45,326 nucleotides of DNA from a bacterium (GTDB lineage Bacteria > Myxococcota_A > UBA9160 > UBA6930), in assembly GCA_024228115.1 (NCBI GenBank), contig JAAETT010000437.1, positions 1-45,326 on the forward strand. Reading direction: 5' to 3'. The notes beneath the pieces are model-generated. The model worked only from the letters and a program-made list of their open reading frames with translations. It did not search any database and was not told where the DNA came from. How positions within the stretch are numbered: position 1 is the first letter of the stretch; each line of letters opens with the position of its first letter. Positions 27,514-36,739 of the stretch are shown piece by piece. A program made the position numbers and the translations under genes.

Positions 27514-28283
27514 ACATACTCGCGATCGCTGCAATTGCCGAGAACACCGTCCGGGACGCCGTTCGAAACAAGGTGCTCTACATCCTGCTCTTCTTCGCGC
27601 TCGTCCTGATCGGTGCGAGTTTCCTTCTTGCCACTCTTTCCTACGTGGAGCGCGAGCGCATCCTCCAGGATGTGGCATTGGCGTCGATTCGGATGTTCGG
27701 AGCGGCGATTGCCATCTTCATCGGCGTCAGCCTCGTGCACCGGGAAGTCGACCGCCGCACGATCTTCACGATTCTCTCCAAGCCGGTTTCGCGCGCAGAC
27801 TTCCTGGTCGGCAAGTACCTGGGCCTCGTGACCACGCTCTGGCTGCAGCTGGCGATCATGTCGGCAGGCTTCGTCTTCGTCTCATGGTCGATGGATGCAC
27901 CTCTGAATGGCGGCCACGCGGTGGCGTTGGTGGCCACCGCATTGGAACTCGCGGTTCTGGTGGCACTCGCGACCCTGTTCTCGTCGTTTGCGACCCCCTT
28001 TCTCGCGGCTTGCTACAGCGTCGGGCTCTACGTGGTGGGGCACATCACGCGGGATATCCGAGCCCTCGGAGAGATCGCGGAATCCACTACAGCCAAGACG
28101 TTGACGGTGTGGATCCATCGCATCTTTCCCGACCTCGAGTCCTTCAACTGGACGATCGAGGCCGTTCACGGCCTGCCGATTCCGCCGGAAGAAGTGGCCT
28201 GGTCATTCGTCATGGGTATTGGCTGGTGCATTGGTTTTCTCACCGTCGCCGTCGTCGTCTTCGAGCGCCGGGACTTCCGGTAA
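27510..28283 (+). CDS. pilI: PilI-like ABC-2 type permease
   Basis: 257 residues with about six membrane helices (about 22-40, 55-78, 108-128, 140-160, 168-188, 232-252), the plan of an ABC-2 permease. The motif ENTVRDAVRNKVLYILL at the start and KPVSRADFLVGKYLG in the first cytoplasmic part are typical of this family. It is the membrane partner of the preceding ATPase. It is joined to pilH by a GTGA overlap, and pilD follows after 26 nt. Confidence 0.85.
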   Translation: MNILAIAAIAENTVRDAVRNKVLYILLFFALVLIGASFLLATLSYVERERILQDVALASIRMFGAAIAIFIGVSLVHREVDRRTIFTILSKPVSRADFLVGKYLGLVTTLWLQLAIMSAGFVFVSWSMDAPLNGGHAVALVATALELAVLVALATLFSSFATPFLAACYSVGLYVVGHITRDIRALGEIAESTTAKTLTVWIHRIFPDLESFNWTIEAVHGLPIPPEEVAWSFVMGIGWCIGFLTVAVVVFERRDFR

Positions 28284-28309
28284 AACGGAGCGGTGGCTAG
28301 GTTTCGAGC

Positions 28310-29185
28310 GTGACAGCCAGCGAAGAACTCTGGGTCCTGACGGGGCTCGCATTTGCGTTCGGGTTGGTGGTCGGCTCCTTCCTGAACGTGGTGATCCACC
28401 GGGTCCCCGAAGGCGAGTCCATCGTTCAGCCGCGGTCTCGCTGTCCCCGATGTGGCGTGCAGATCGCTTCCTGGGACAACATTCCGCTCGTTTCGTACAT
28501 CCTGCTGCGAGGACGCTGCCGCCATTGCCAGGTGAGCATCCCGCTCCGCTATCCCCTCCTCGAACTCGTGACTGGCCTGGTCTTCGCCGCCATCGCGCTC
28601 CGCTTCGGTCCGGATCCGATGATGCTGGTGTGGGCCGGTTTCAGCGCTGCGCTCATCGCGGCGGCCGTGATCGATTTCGATCATCAGTTCATTCCCGATG
28701 GCATCAGCGTCGGGGGTACGTTGGTCGCGCTGGCGATCGTTCCCACCACGCGGTGGCTGCTTGGTGAGCCTGCCCTTTCGGCCTGGTTGGTGAGTCTCAC
28801 GGGGGGGCTGGTGGGAGCTGGTTTTCTCTGGACCGTGGGTTTTGCCCACGCGCGGATCTCGGCGGCGATGGGTCGCCGCTTTCCGCATTGGCCCGGCGAA
28901 GGCGAAGAGATGCCAACCCCGGGAAGCCTCGACTACTGGACGTGGTTTCCGGGCCTGGGCTTTGGCGACGTGAAGCTGATGGCCTTGATCGGTGTCTGCC
29001 TCGGCCCGGTCGGTGTCTTGTGGACCATCATCCTGGCGGCGGTCGTTGGCCTCATCTGGGGCGGCGGGGTGGCGCTCTTCCGCGGAGCGGCCAACATGCC
29101 GTTCGGATTCGCGCCGTCCATCGCCGTCGCGGCGATCCTGACGATGCTGGTTCCATCCTCGTTCCTGAGCGCTCTCCTGGGCTGA
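28310..29185 (+). CDS. pilD: Prepilin peptidase / N-methyltransferase
   Basis: Cuts prepilin leaders and methylates the new N-terminal Phe at the inner membrane. The 291 residues contain the N-terminal methylase domain with two CxxC pairs (CPRCG, CRHCQ), the two catalytic Asp motifs of type IV prepilin peptidases (DFDHQFIPD and GFGDVKLM), and about eight membrane helices. Its substrates should be the two pilins 3-4 kb upstream. The GTG start lacks a clear ribosome binding site. Confidence 0.95.
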   Translation: MTASEELWVLTGLAFAFGLVVGSFLNVVIHRVPEGESIVQPRSRCPRCGVQIASWDNIPLVSYILLRGRCRHCQVSIPLRYPLLELVTGLVFAAIALRFGPDPMMLVWAGFSAALIAAAVIDFDHQFIPDGISVGGTLVALAIVPTTRWLLGEPALSAWLVSLTGGLVGAGFLWTVGFAHARISAAMGRRFPHWPGEGEEMPTPGSLDYWTWFPGLGFGDVKLMALIGVCLGPVGVLWTIILAAVVGLIWGGGVALFRGAANMPFGFAPSIAVAAILTMLVPSSFLSALLG

Positions 29186-29217
29186 ATCCGCCAGCTCAGC
29201 ACCACGCAAGAGAGTGT

Positions 29218-29245
29218 TCAAGTCTTCGGCCTGACAGGCCGATTC
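29218..29245 (+). promoter_or_regulatory. Sigma-28-like promoter motif of sulfatase-TPR 1
   Basis: TCAAGTCT-N12-GCCGATTC has the same layout as the motifs before the GGDEF regulator and both pilins. A start near 29252 gives a leader of about 13 nt with a G-rich ribosome binding site. Confidence 0.45.
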
Positions 29246-29262
29246 CCCCCTCCTGGGGGGAA
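29243..29262 (+). other. Palindrome over the ribosome binding site of sulfatase-TPR 1
   Basis: TTCCCCCC-TCCT-GGGGGGAA is a perfect 8-bp inverted repeat whose right arm is the ribosome binding site. On a longer transcript read through from pilD it would form a hairpin that hides the site; a transcript from the motif at 29218 would start inside the loop and leave it free. This could separate the two modes of expression. Confidence 0.5.
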
Positions 29263-29264
29263 GT

Positions 29265-31505
29265 ATGGAGACGAACGGTTCCGGAATTCGTTGGGCGGCG
29301 GGACTCATCGGCCTGTCGTTGGCAATCGCTTGTAGCGATCTGGAGCTCAGAGAGAACCCGGAGCCCTCAGCGCGGACGAAGGGCGTGGAGGTCGCCGGCG
29401 AACTCGCATCCGCGCGGGTTGCCCCGGTCGACGCCCCGGATGTCGTTCTGATCACGATCGATACCCTGCGCGCGGATCATGTCGGTGCCTACGGCGCGGA
29501 CCACGGGGCCACACCCAACATCGATCGCCTCGCCGAGGAGAGCGTCCTCTTCGAGAGCGCCCTGACGACGGCACCGTTGACGTTGCCTGCCCACGCCTCG
29601 ATGATGACCGGGCTCCTGCCTCCCCAACATGGTGTCCGACACAACGGGGTGTACTTCCTTCGCAATGAAGCGCGCACGCTGGCGGAGGAATTCCGGGAGG
29701 GCGGCTGGGCCACCGGTGCGGTCCTTGGCGCGTTCGTGCTCTCCTCGCAGTTCGGCCTCCAACAGGGCTTCGATCTCTACGACGATCATTTCGGGGAACA
29801 CCGCTCCAGCGGGAGTGGCTTCGTCGAACGATCCGCAGGGGAGGTGACGGACCAGGCCCTGCGCTGGGTCGAGTCCGTCGATGCTCCGTTCTTCCTCTGG
29901 GTGCACTACTACGATCCGCATGCGGACTACCACCCGGTCGAGCCTCATAAGTCACGCTTCCCCGGTTCGCCCTACGTTGCCGAGATCGCCTATACCGACG
30001 CAGAGCTGGGTCGGCTCCTGGAAGCTCTACGCTCGAGGGACCGATGGGCGAACACGGTGGTGGCGCTGACCTCGGATCACGGAGAAGGCCTGGGCCAACA
30101 CGGTGAGTCGACCCACGGCTATTTCCTGTACGAAAGCGTTCTCCGGGTTCCCTTGCTGCTTCGGGGGCCCGGATTGAATGCGGGCAACCGCCGTAGCGAT
30201 CCGGTGTCGAATGCCGCTGTCGGTCCCACGCTCGCTTCCCTGGCGAAGCTACCGCCTCTCGATTCGAGTGCTCTTCCCTCGCTCGTCGAAGTAGATCGAG
30301 CGAGCGATACACCCATCTACGCAGAAACGCTCGCGCCGCAGCTCGATTTCGGCTGGGCTCCGCTCTCTGCGACACGCGGAGAACAATTCGCCTACATCCA
30401 CGGACCCAGTCCGGAGCTCTACGACATCGGTGCCGATCCGCATCAGGTGCAGAACCTGCTCGAGAGCCAGGCCGCCGATGATGCAACCCAGGCGAGGGCG
30501 CGGTTGGAAGCGCACGTAGAGCGTGTGCTCGCGGACGCAACGAAACCCAGCCGAAGAATGATCGATTCCGAGACCGCTCGGCGGATGGAAGCCCTCGGGT
30601 ACCTCGTTGCCCAGGAGACGCCCACCCAAACCGGCATGGATCCGAAGGACGGGCAACGTTGGATCGAGCTGATGTCGTCCGCAATGACCGCCTACTTCGA
30701 CAACCGCTTCGACGATGCCGAAGCCGATGCACGCGAGGTGCTCGAAGTCTTCCCTGAGAGTGGCAAGATGCGCGCCATCATGGCTCGAATGGCGCTCGCG
30801 ACCGGCCGCCTGGAGGAAGCGTTGCACCACGTCGAGGCCCTCGTGCGGATCCACCCCGACGCTGCCGAGAATCACGTGCTCCTGGGTTTGACCCTTCTGC
30901 GCATGAAGAAACTCGAAGAGGCCGTGGCCGCGTTCCAGACCGGCGTCGATCGGGATTCGGGACACTACGGAGCGCATCTGGGTGCGATGTGGAAGGGTGC
31001 GCTCGGGAAGCCTCTCTCCGAGGTCCAGCGCCATGCCGAACTTGCCATCGAACTCTCCGGCGGTGGGCCAGCGATCCTCGAGGAGGTTGGCGAGACGTGG
31101 GAAGGCCTGGGCGAGTTCGACCAGGCGTTGGCAGCCTATCAACGCGGACTCGAAGAGGCGCCGGACTCCGAACGATTGCATATGCGCGTGGCGATCCAAT
31201 ACGCGAGGCGCAACGATCCCACGGGTTTTCAGGCTCATATCGAGAGAGCAGGGGCGGCTGGAACCCGCCCGGACCTGCTGAACCGCCTCGGAATCGCCCT
31301 GGCCGCAAGGGGCGCACACCGCGACGCAGAGATGATCTTCCGCGGGCTCCTGGCCCGTCATCCCGGAAATCAGGTCGCGCGCCTCAACCTGGCGCGCGTG
31401 TTCGAGCAGACGGACAGGGTGTCGGAAGCGGAATCCTTGCGGGCTGGGGAGGCCATTCCAGTCGGGCCGGCTGGGCCGGCCATCCCGGCCAACGCTGCGC
31501 CGTGA
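29265..31505 (+). CDS. Sulfatase-like / TPR lipoprotein 1
   Basis: 746 residues: a lipoprotein-type signal (Cys23), an alkaline-phosphatase-superfamily sulfatase domain (about 58-420), then TPR repeats (about 460-730). Metal-binding Asp66 (ITIDTLRADHVGAYG) and SDHGEGLG are kept. At the usual Cys/Ser-x-Pro-x-Arg site it has Thr106-Leu-Pro-Ala-His110, so there is no formylglycine residue and a Thr nucleophile is likely, as in phosphoglycerol and phosphoethanolamine transferases. It should act outside the membrane on a sulfate-, phosphate- or glycerophosphate-modified surface molecule. First of three tandem paralogs, overlapping the next by GTGA. Confidence 0.88.
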   Translation: METNGSGIRWAAGLIGLSLAIACSDLELRENPEPSARTKGVEVAGELASARVAPVDAPDVVLITIDTLRADHVGAYGADHGATPNIDRLAEESVLFESALTTAPLTLPAHASMMTGLLPPQHGVRHNGVYFLRNEARTLAEEFREGGWATGAVLGAFVLSSQFGLQQGFDLYDDHFGEHRSSGSGFVERSAGEVTDQALRWVESVDAPFFLWVHYYDPHADYHPVEPHKSRFPGSPYVAEIAYTDAELGRLLEALRSRDRWANTVVALTSDHGEGLGQHGESTHGYFLYESVLRVPLLLRGPGLNAGNRRSDPVSNAAVGPTLASLAKLPPLDSSALPSLVEVDRASDTPIYAETLAPQLDFGWAPLSATRGEQFAYIHGPSPELYDIGADPHQVQNLLESQAADDATQARARLEAHVERVLADATKPSRRMIDSETARRMEALGYLVAQETPTQTGMDPKDGQRWIELMSSAMTAYFDNRFDDAEADAREVLEVFPESGKMRAIMARMALATGRLEEALHHVEALVRIHPDAAENHVLLGLTLLRMKKLEEAVAAFQTGVDRDSGHYGAHLGAMWKGALGKPLSEVQRHAELAIELSGGGPAILEEVGETWEGLGEFDQALAAYQRGLEEAPDSERLHMRVAIQYARRNDPTGFQAHIERAGAAGTRPDLLNRLGIALAARGAHRDAEMIFRGLLARHPGNQVARLNLARVFEQTDRVSEAESLRAGEAIPVGPAGPAIPANAAP

Positions 31506-33451
31506 AGAAGGCTCTGCTCCTCGCGAGTGTGCTCGGGGTCGCACTTGCGTCGGCTCTCGCGACGGTGGGCTGCAACCGCATCGAGATCCTCCCGGCAGAT
31601 CCGCCGGCGTCGGTTCTCCTCGTGACGATCGATACGCTGCGGGCAGACCATGTCGGCGCCTACGGTGCCGAGGACGTGGGGACTCCCGTGCTCGATCGGC
31701 TGGCGTCCGAGGGCGTACGCTTCGCGAACGCGATCGCTCCCACGCCGATCACCTTGCCGTCTCATGCTTCGCTACTGACGGGCCTGTATCCGCCGTCTCA
31801 CGGCGTTCGACACAACGGGGTGTACCGCCTCGGCTCCGAGGCGACGACGCTTGCTGAACACTTTGGAGCCGCGGGCTATTCGACCGGAGCCGTGGTCGGA
31901 GCCGTCGTGCTCGCCGGGCAATTCGGTCTCGCGCAGGGCTTCGATCACTACGACGACCATGTACGCGGCAGGCAATCGAGTCGGAGTGGCTACCCGGAGC
32001 GTCGGGCGGGAGAGGTGACCGACCGGGCGCTGGCATGGCTGAAGGATGCCCGGGATCCATTCTTCCTATGGGTCCACTACTACGATCCCCACGCCTCCTA
32101 CGAACCGCCCGAAGATTGGGCCAAGCGTTTTCCTGGACGTCCCTACGACGGCGAGATCGCCTATGTCGATGCGGAGCTGGGGCGCCTGCTCCTGGGTGCC
32201 CGGGCTCTGGGGCACGAAGCTCCGATCGTTGCCGTGACCTCCGATCACGGGGAGAGCCTCGGCGAGCACGGGGAGCGCACGCACTCGGTCCTCGTCTACG
32301 ATGCGGTGCTCCGCGTCCCCCTGATCCTCTCCGGGCCGGGCATCCCTTCCGGTTCGGTAGGGGAGGGCGTCGTCTCGCTCGTGGATCTGGCACCTACGCT
32401 CGCGGGCCTGGCCGGTCTTCCGGAACTCGTCGACGTGGAGGGCCGCGACTTGCTGACGGAGATGGGCTCGCCGCGTCCACGGGCCGAGGCTGAGGGCTGG
32501 GCCTACGCCGAGAGCCTGGTCGCCAAGCTCACGATGGGATGGGATGGCCTTCACACGATTCGGACGAGCGACTATCAATACATCCAATCGTCTCGCCCCG
32601 AACTCTTCGATCTTCGAAGCGACCCGGACGAGCTTCGGGATCTTCTCGGCGTCGATGCAAGCTCCGCGGCGCTCTCGTCTGGCCAACGCAGGTGGACCGA
32701 GGACGCGGAGCAGCGCCTGGCATCCTTGGCCGAGCGAGAAATCGATCGTCCGATGTCCGTGCTGGACGAAGCGACCCGCGCGCAGATCGAATCGCTCGGC
32801 TACGCCCTGCCGACCCCCGGCGCGGGGGGAGCACTCGCTGAGCCGTTCTCACCGAGGGACGGTCTGGACTGGATCAAGAAGGCGCTGGCTGCGCACGAAG
32901 CCCAACTTGCCGGACGATTGGATCTTGCCGAGGCGCTGGCACGAGACGTCGTCGATCGCTTCCCCCAGAGCCAGCGCGGGCATGACATCCTGACGAACGT
33001 CTACCTCCGCACGCGTCGCTGGGAGCAGGCGATGCACCACGCGGAAACGTTGGCGCGGCTTGCCCCGGACTGGGCCGACCATCATGCCCGGGTCGGATTG
33101 ACGCGGATGAAGACGGGCGATGTTCCTGGGGCCGTGCAGGCATTCGAGCAGGCGTTGGCCCGAGATCCCGACCATCTGGGCGCTCATCTCGGTGCGATGC
33201 ACGCGCTGGGTCTCGGAGGGCCGCTCGAAGACGCCAGGGAGCACGCGAGTGCGGTGGTGCGACTGGCCCATCAGGATCGCGTCTTCGAGGAGTTGGGGCG
33301 CGTCTGGCAGGCGAACGGCCGCGCGTTCGAAGCCCGTTCGGCGTGGGAGACTGGTCTCGAACGCTTCCCGACGAGTGAGAGACTTCGCCAACGACTCGCC
33401 CAGGGTGCACCTCCGGCAGCCCAGGCTGAAGAAGGGAACGCGAAACCGTGA
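31502..33451 (+). CDS. Sulfatase-like / TPR lipoprotein 2
   Basis: 649 residues with the plan of its neighbours: signal peptide to Cys24, sulfatase-like domain (about 37-390) and TPR tail (about 420-640). The metal Asp is Asp44; the nucleophile site is Thr84-Leu-Pro-Ser-His88; FLWVHYYDPHA and TSDHGESLGEHGE are shared with both paralogs. It is the shortest of the three, mainly in the TPR part. The GTG overlaps the stop of paralog 1 without its own ribosome binding site, so translation is coupled. Paralogs 2 and 3 share the post-lipobox CNR(I/V)E motif and are closest to each other at the N-terminus. Confidence 0.88.
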   Translation: MKKALLLASVLGVALASALATVGCNRIEILPADPPASVLLVTIDTLRADHVGAYGAEDVGTPVLDRLASEGVRFANAIAPTPITLPSHASLLTGLYPPSHGVRHNGVYRLGSEATTLAEHFGAAGYSTGAVVGAVVLAGQFGLAQGFDHYDDHVRGRQSSRSGYPERRAGEVTDRALAWLKDARDPFFLWVHYYDPHASYEPPEDWAKRFPGRPYDGEIAYVDAELGRLLLGARALGHEAPIVAVTSDHGESLGEHGERTHSVLVYDAVLRVPLILSGPGIPSGSVGEGVVSLVDLAPTLAGLAGLPELVDVEGRDLLTEMGSPRPRAEAEGWAYAESLVAKLTMGWDGLHTIRTSDYQYIQSSRPELFDLRSDPDELRDLLGVDASSAALSSGQRRWTEDAEQRLASLAEREIDRPMSVLDEATRAQIESLGYALPTPGAGGALAEPFSPRDGLDWIKKALAAHEAQLAGRLDLAEALARDVVDRFPQSQRGHDILTNVYLRTRRWEQAMHHAETLARLAPDWADHHARVGLTRMKTGDVPGAVQAFEQALARDPDHLGAHLGAMHALGLGGPLEDAREHASAVVRLAHQDRVFEELGRVWQANGRAFEARSAWETGLERFPTSERLRQRLAQGAPPAAQAEEGNAKP

Positions 33452-35583
33452 TGGCAGGACGGATGGCTCTTCTCGCGGGGCTCGTGCTCGCGTCGTGTTT
33501 CATGCAGGCGTGCAATCGGGTGGAGGTCGTTCCCGAGGCCTTGTCGACTCCGCAGCGCAACGAGCCTCCCGCGGGCGCGCCCAGCTTCGTACTCGTCACG
33601 ATCGATACGCTGCGTGCGGATCACGTGGGCGCCTACGGTGCCACCGATGTCGAGACACCCACGATGGATCGGCTGGCCAGCGAAGGCGTGCTCTTCGAGA
33701 CCGCGATGGCCTCCGCGCCCCTGACACTGCCGGCGCATACGTCGATTCTCACGGGTCTCTATCCGCCGCGTCATGGCGTTCGCCACAACGCGATCTTTCG
33801 CGTCTCCGAAAAGACACCGAGTGTCGCGACGCATCTCCGGGAGGCTGGCTGGCAGACCGGCGCCTTCGTCGGGGCCGCCGTTCTCGCGGCGGAGTTCGGC
33901 CTCGATCGGGGCTTTGATCGGTATGACGAACAAAATGGCGGGGATCGCTCCAGCGTGAACGGTTTCCCGGAGCGCAGTGCTGAAGACGTGACGGACCAGG
34001 CGCTCGCCTGGCTGCAGACGATCGAGGGCCCCTACTTCCTCTGGGTGCACTACTACGATCCTCACGTCGCCTACGCTCCACCGGAACCCTGGGCAGGACG
34101 CTTCGCCGAACGCCCCTACGACGGCGAGATCGCCTACGTCGATTCCCAGCTCCAGAGGTTGCTGGGAGGTCTGGAAGGGCGGAAGGATCGGCCGTCCACC
34201 TTCCTCATCGTCACCTCCGACCATGGCGAAGGTCTGGGAGAGCATGGGGAGCCGGATCATTCCTATCTCGTCTACGACGCGGATCTGCATGTTCCGTTGA
34301 TCGTGACCGGCCCCGAAATCGAAAGCCGTCGCGTCACGGGCGTCGTTTCTCACACCAGCATCGCGCCCACGATGCTCTCGCTGGCCGGATTGGCTCTGGA
34401 AGGTCGCCTGGATGCCCCGGATCTGGCGCCGCTCCTGCGCGGTGCACAGGAGACGGAGGAACTCACGGGCTGGGCGTATTCCGAGAGTCTGGCCGGTCGT
34501 CTCGACCACGGCTGGAGTTCGCTGCAGGCGATCCGGACCGACGACCACCACTACGTACGCGCACCGCAGCCCGAGGTCTTCGAACTCGCGAGCGACCCCG
34601 GACAGCTCCACAATCGCTTGTCGCCCGAGCGGTCGGATCTGGTGGACGTGGCCAGCCAGGCCGAAGCACGCATCGAAGCGTTGTCTCGCGGAGCCCGCGG
34701 TCTCGAGACCGTCGAGATCGACGCCGACAGGCGCGCTCAGGTCGAGGCGCTTGGCTATGTCGTTCCGGACTCCGTTCCCGAAGAAGGTTCCGTCCATCCG
34801 AAGGACGCGCTTCCCTTTGCGCGGCTCTCCTTCATCGCCACGGCTCACCTCTTGAGCGGCGAATACGACAAGGCCCTCGAGGTGTCGGCCCGCGTGCTGG
34901 AGCGGTTCCCCGACAGCTACCGGATGCACGATGTGGCGGCACGTAGTCATCTCAACCTGAAGGCGCCAGAGGCCGCATTGCGCCACGCCCAGCAATGCGT
35001 CGAGCTGTTCGGGGAGAACGTTTCGACCTGGATGTTGTTGGCGACCGTCCACCTCGAGAAAAACGATCGCGTCGGTGCACGGAAGGCCTACGAAGCTGCG
35101 CTCGAGCGCGATCCCGGGCATCTGGATCCGCAGCTCGCCTTGATGAAGCTCGACATCGATGAGGATCTCCCGGCCGCCGAGCGGCGGGCGGAAGTGCTCC
35201 TGCGAGATGGTTGCGAGAACCCGCGTCTATGCGAACGCGTTGCCGCGACCTGGGAGATCGGTGGGGAATTCGACCGCGCGTTCGAGCTCTACGCGGAAAC
35301 GGCTGGCCGCTTCCCCGACGATTCCCGCCTGAACCAACGCATGGCGATTCAATATGTTCGTCGCGGAGAGGACGAAGCCGCAGCACGGCACCAGGCCCGC
35401 GTCGACCCCGAGCAGGTAGATGGCGCGCTCCTGGTGCGCCTTGCCATCGCCTACGCGGCTCGCGGAACGCCGGAACTCGCGATTCCCGTGCTCGAGAACG
35501 CCCTCGCGCGAGACCCCGAGGATGAGGGTGCGCGCCATCTCCTCCTGCGCGTGCAGCGGGAGAGTAGGCGCACCGACGGCTGA
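33448..35583 (+). CDS. Sulfatase-like / TPR lipoprotein 3
   Basis: 711 residues: signal peptide to Cys22, sulfatase-like domain (about 46-400) and a long TPR tail (about 450-705). Metal Asp53 and the nucleophile site Thr93-Leu-Pro-Ala-His97 follow the same pattern as paralogs 1 and 2. The start may be GTG 33448 or ATG 33451, both overlapping the previous stop. The three genes read as one operon and end about 45 nt before a methyltransferase. No sulfatase-maturing enzyme is encoded nearby, consistent with a Thr nucleophile that needs none. Confidence 0.88.
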   Translation: MMAGRMALLAGLVLASCFMQACNRVEVVPEALSTPQRNEPPAGAPSFVLVTIDTLRADHVGAYGATDVETPTMDRLASEGVLFETAMASAPLTLPAHTSILTGLYPPRHGVRHNAIFRVSEKTPSVATHLREAGWQTGAFVGAAVLAAEFGLDRGFDRYDEQNGGDRSSVNGFPERSAEDVTDQALAWLQTIEGPYFLWVHYYDPHVAYAPPEPWAGRFAERPYDGEIAYVDSQLQRLLGGLEGRKDRPSTFLIVTSDHGEGLGEHGEPDHSYLVYDADLHVPLIVTGPEIESRRVTGVVSHTSIAPTMLSLAGLALEGRLDAPDLAPLLRGAQETEELTGWAYSESLAGRLDHGWSSLQAIRTDDHHYVRAPQPEVFELASDPGQLHNRLSPERSDLVDVASQAEARIEALSRGARGLETVEIDADRRAQVEALGYVVPDSVPEEGSVHPKDALPFARLSFIATAHLLSGEYDKALEVSARVLERFPDSYRMHDVAARSHLNLKAPEAALRHAQQCVELFGENVSTWMLLATVHLEKNDRVGARKAYEAALERDPGHLDPQLALMKLDIDEDLPAAERRAEVLLRDGCENPRLCERVAATWEIGGEFDRAFELYAETAGRFPDDSRLNQRMAIQYVRRGEDEAAARHQARVDPEQVDGALLVRLAIAYAARGTPELAIPVLENALARDPEDEGARHLLLRVQRESRRTDG

Positions 35584-35628
35584 TTCCGGCCGGCTCGCTT
35601 CAGCGTCGTTCGCGCTACGCTGCCCGGC

Positions 35629-36471
35629 ATGACGGATCAAACCGAATTCTGGAACGAGCACGGCAATACCTGGGTGGTTTGGCAGGAGCGCCTCGATCGC
35701 CAGATCGCACCCCACGGTCAGCTTGCCCTCGACGCCCTCGACGCGAAGTCCGGTGAAGCCATCCTGGACATCGGTTGTGGCTGCGGCGATACCCTGCTTG
35801 CGTTGGCCGAGCGGGTCGGCCCGAGTGGCAAGGTGTTGGGTCTCGACGTTTCCGCTCCCATGTTGGCGCGTGCGCGGGAACGGGTGGCCAAGGCCGGGGC
35901 GGACCAGGTGGCGATCCAGGAAGGCGATGCTGCCGAGGCGTCGCTCGCCCCGGGTGGTTTCGACGCCCTGTTCTCGCGCTTTGGCGTGATGTTTTTCGAC
36001 GACCCGGTGAAGGCATTCACCAACTTCCACCAGGCGCTCCGGGCCGGCGGGCGCATCGCGTTCGTTTGTTGGCGGGGCCCTCAGGACAACCCGTGGATCA
36101 CCGTGCCGATGGCCGCAGTGGCTCCGCTCGTCGAATTCCCGCCGCCTCCGCCGCCCGGCTCTCCGGGCATGCTGGCCCTGGCCGACGAGGATCGCCTGCG
36201 CAGCATTCTTGGCGACGCCGGCTTCAGCGAGATCACCTTGCAGCCTGCGGATGTCGCGATGGCGCCGGGAGGTGGAACCCTCGACGGAGCGGTCGAGATG
36301 TTCCTGGAAATCGGCCCCGTGGCGTCGGCGCTCCGCACCAGCGAAGCGGATGATGCGACCCGGCGGCGGGTGGAGGACGCCGTGCGCGAGGCCTTCGCGG
36401 CCCAGGCCGGGGACGACGACCAACTCGAACTCGGTTCGGGATGTTGGCTGGTGACCGCCAGGCGAGGATAG
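35629..36471 (+). CDS. Class I SAM-dependent methyltransferase
   Basis: 280 residues with a Rossmann-like methyltransferase domain: motif I ILDIGCGCGDTLL (about 45-57), motif II VLGLDVSAPMLARAR, and motif IV around FSRFGVMFFDDPVKAF. It is of the UbiE/Methyltransf_25 type; the substrate cannot be read from the sequence. A proline run (PPPPPPG) interrupts the middle. No ribosome binding site precedes the ATG, and a TACGCT -10-like hexamer ends 7 nt before it, so the transcript may be leaderless. Confidence 0.85.
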   Translation: MTDQTEFWNEHGNTWVVWQERLDRQIAPHGQLALDALDAKSGEAILDIGCGCGDTLLALAERVGPSGKVLGLDVSAPMLARARERVAKAGADQVAIQEGDAAEASLAPGGFDALFSRFGVMFFDDPVKAFTNFHQALRAGGRIAFVCWRGPQDNPWITVPMAAVAPLVEFPPPPPPGSPGMLALADEDRLRSILGDAGFSEITLQPADVAMAPGGGTLDGAVEMFLEIGPVASALRTSEADDATRRRVEDAVREAFAAQAGDDDQLELGSGCWLVTARRG

Positions 36472-36521
36472 TCGCATGCGCTCCCCGCGGGATGCAGCCC
36501 GGCCGCATCTCGGAAGGCGAG

Positions 36522-36595
36522 TGGATCCCCGGCATGGATTCGAACCATGATTCACAGATTCAGAGTCTGTTGTCCTGCCGTTAGACGACCGGGGA
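36522..36595 (-). tRNA. tRNA-Gln (anticodon CTG)
   Basis: A 74-nt cloverleaf on the minus strand: acceptor TCCCCGG/CCGGGGA, D arm with GTCTAACGGCAGGAC, anticodon stem ACAGA/TCTGT with loop CTCTGAA (anticodon CTG), T arm CATGG-TTCGAAT-CCATG, and an encoded CCA. Confidence 0.95.
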
Positions 36596-36632
36596 GCCGT
36601 TCTTCGGGCCTGAGGCGCCCGGGCGTGCGGGA

Positions 36633-36660
36633 AGGTAGGCGACCGCGGCCAATCCTCAAG
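36633..36660 (-). promoter_or_regulatory. Possible sigma-70 promoter of tRNA-Gln
   Basis: On the minus strand TTGAGG and TACCTT are 16 nt apart, about 38 nt before the tRNA. Both hexamers are imperfect. Confidence 0.3.
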
Positions 36661-36739
36661 CCGGCGGCTTGCCAGGATGGCGGCGGGTCTGCTATCGCCC
36701 CTTCTTCTCAACTGTCCGGGATTCAAGAGGTTTTCTTAC

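Noticed and set aside
33271-35121. 616-codon minus-strand frame opposite sulfatase-TPR 2/3
   Set aside because: Antisense shadow of two well-supported paralogs.
29265-35583. Classical arylsulfatases needing formylglycine
   Set aside because: All three lack Cys or Ser at the nucleophile position and have Thr in a TLP(A/S)H motif.
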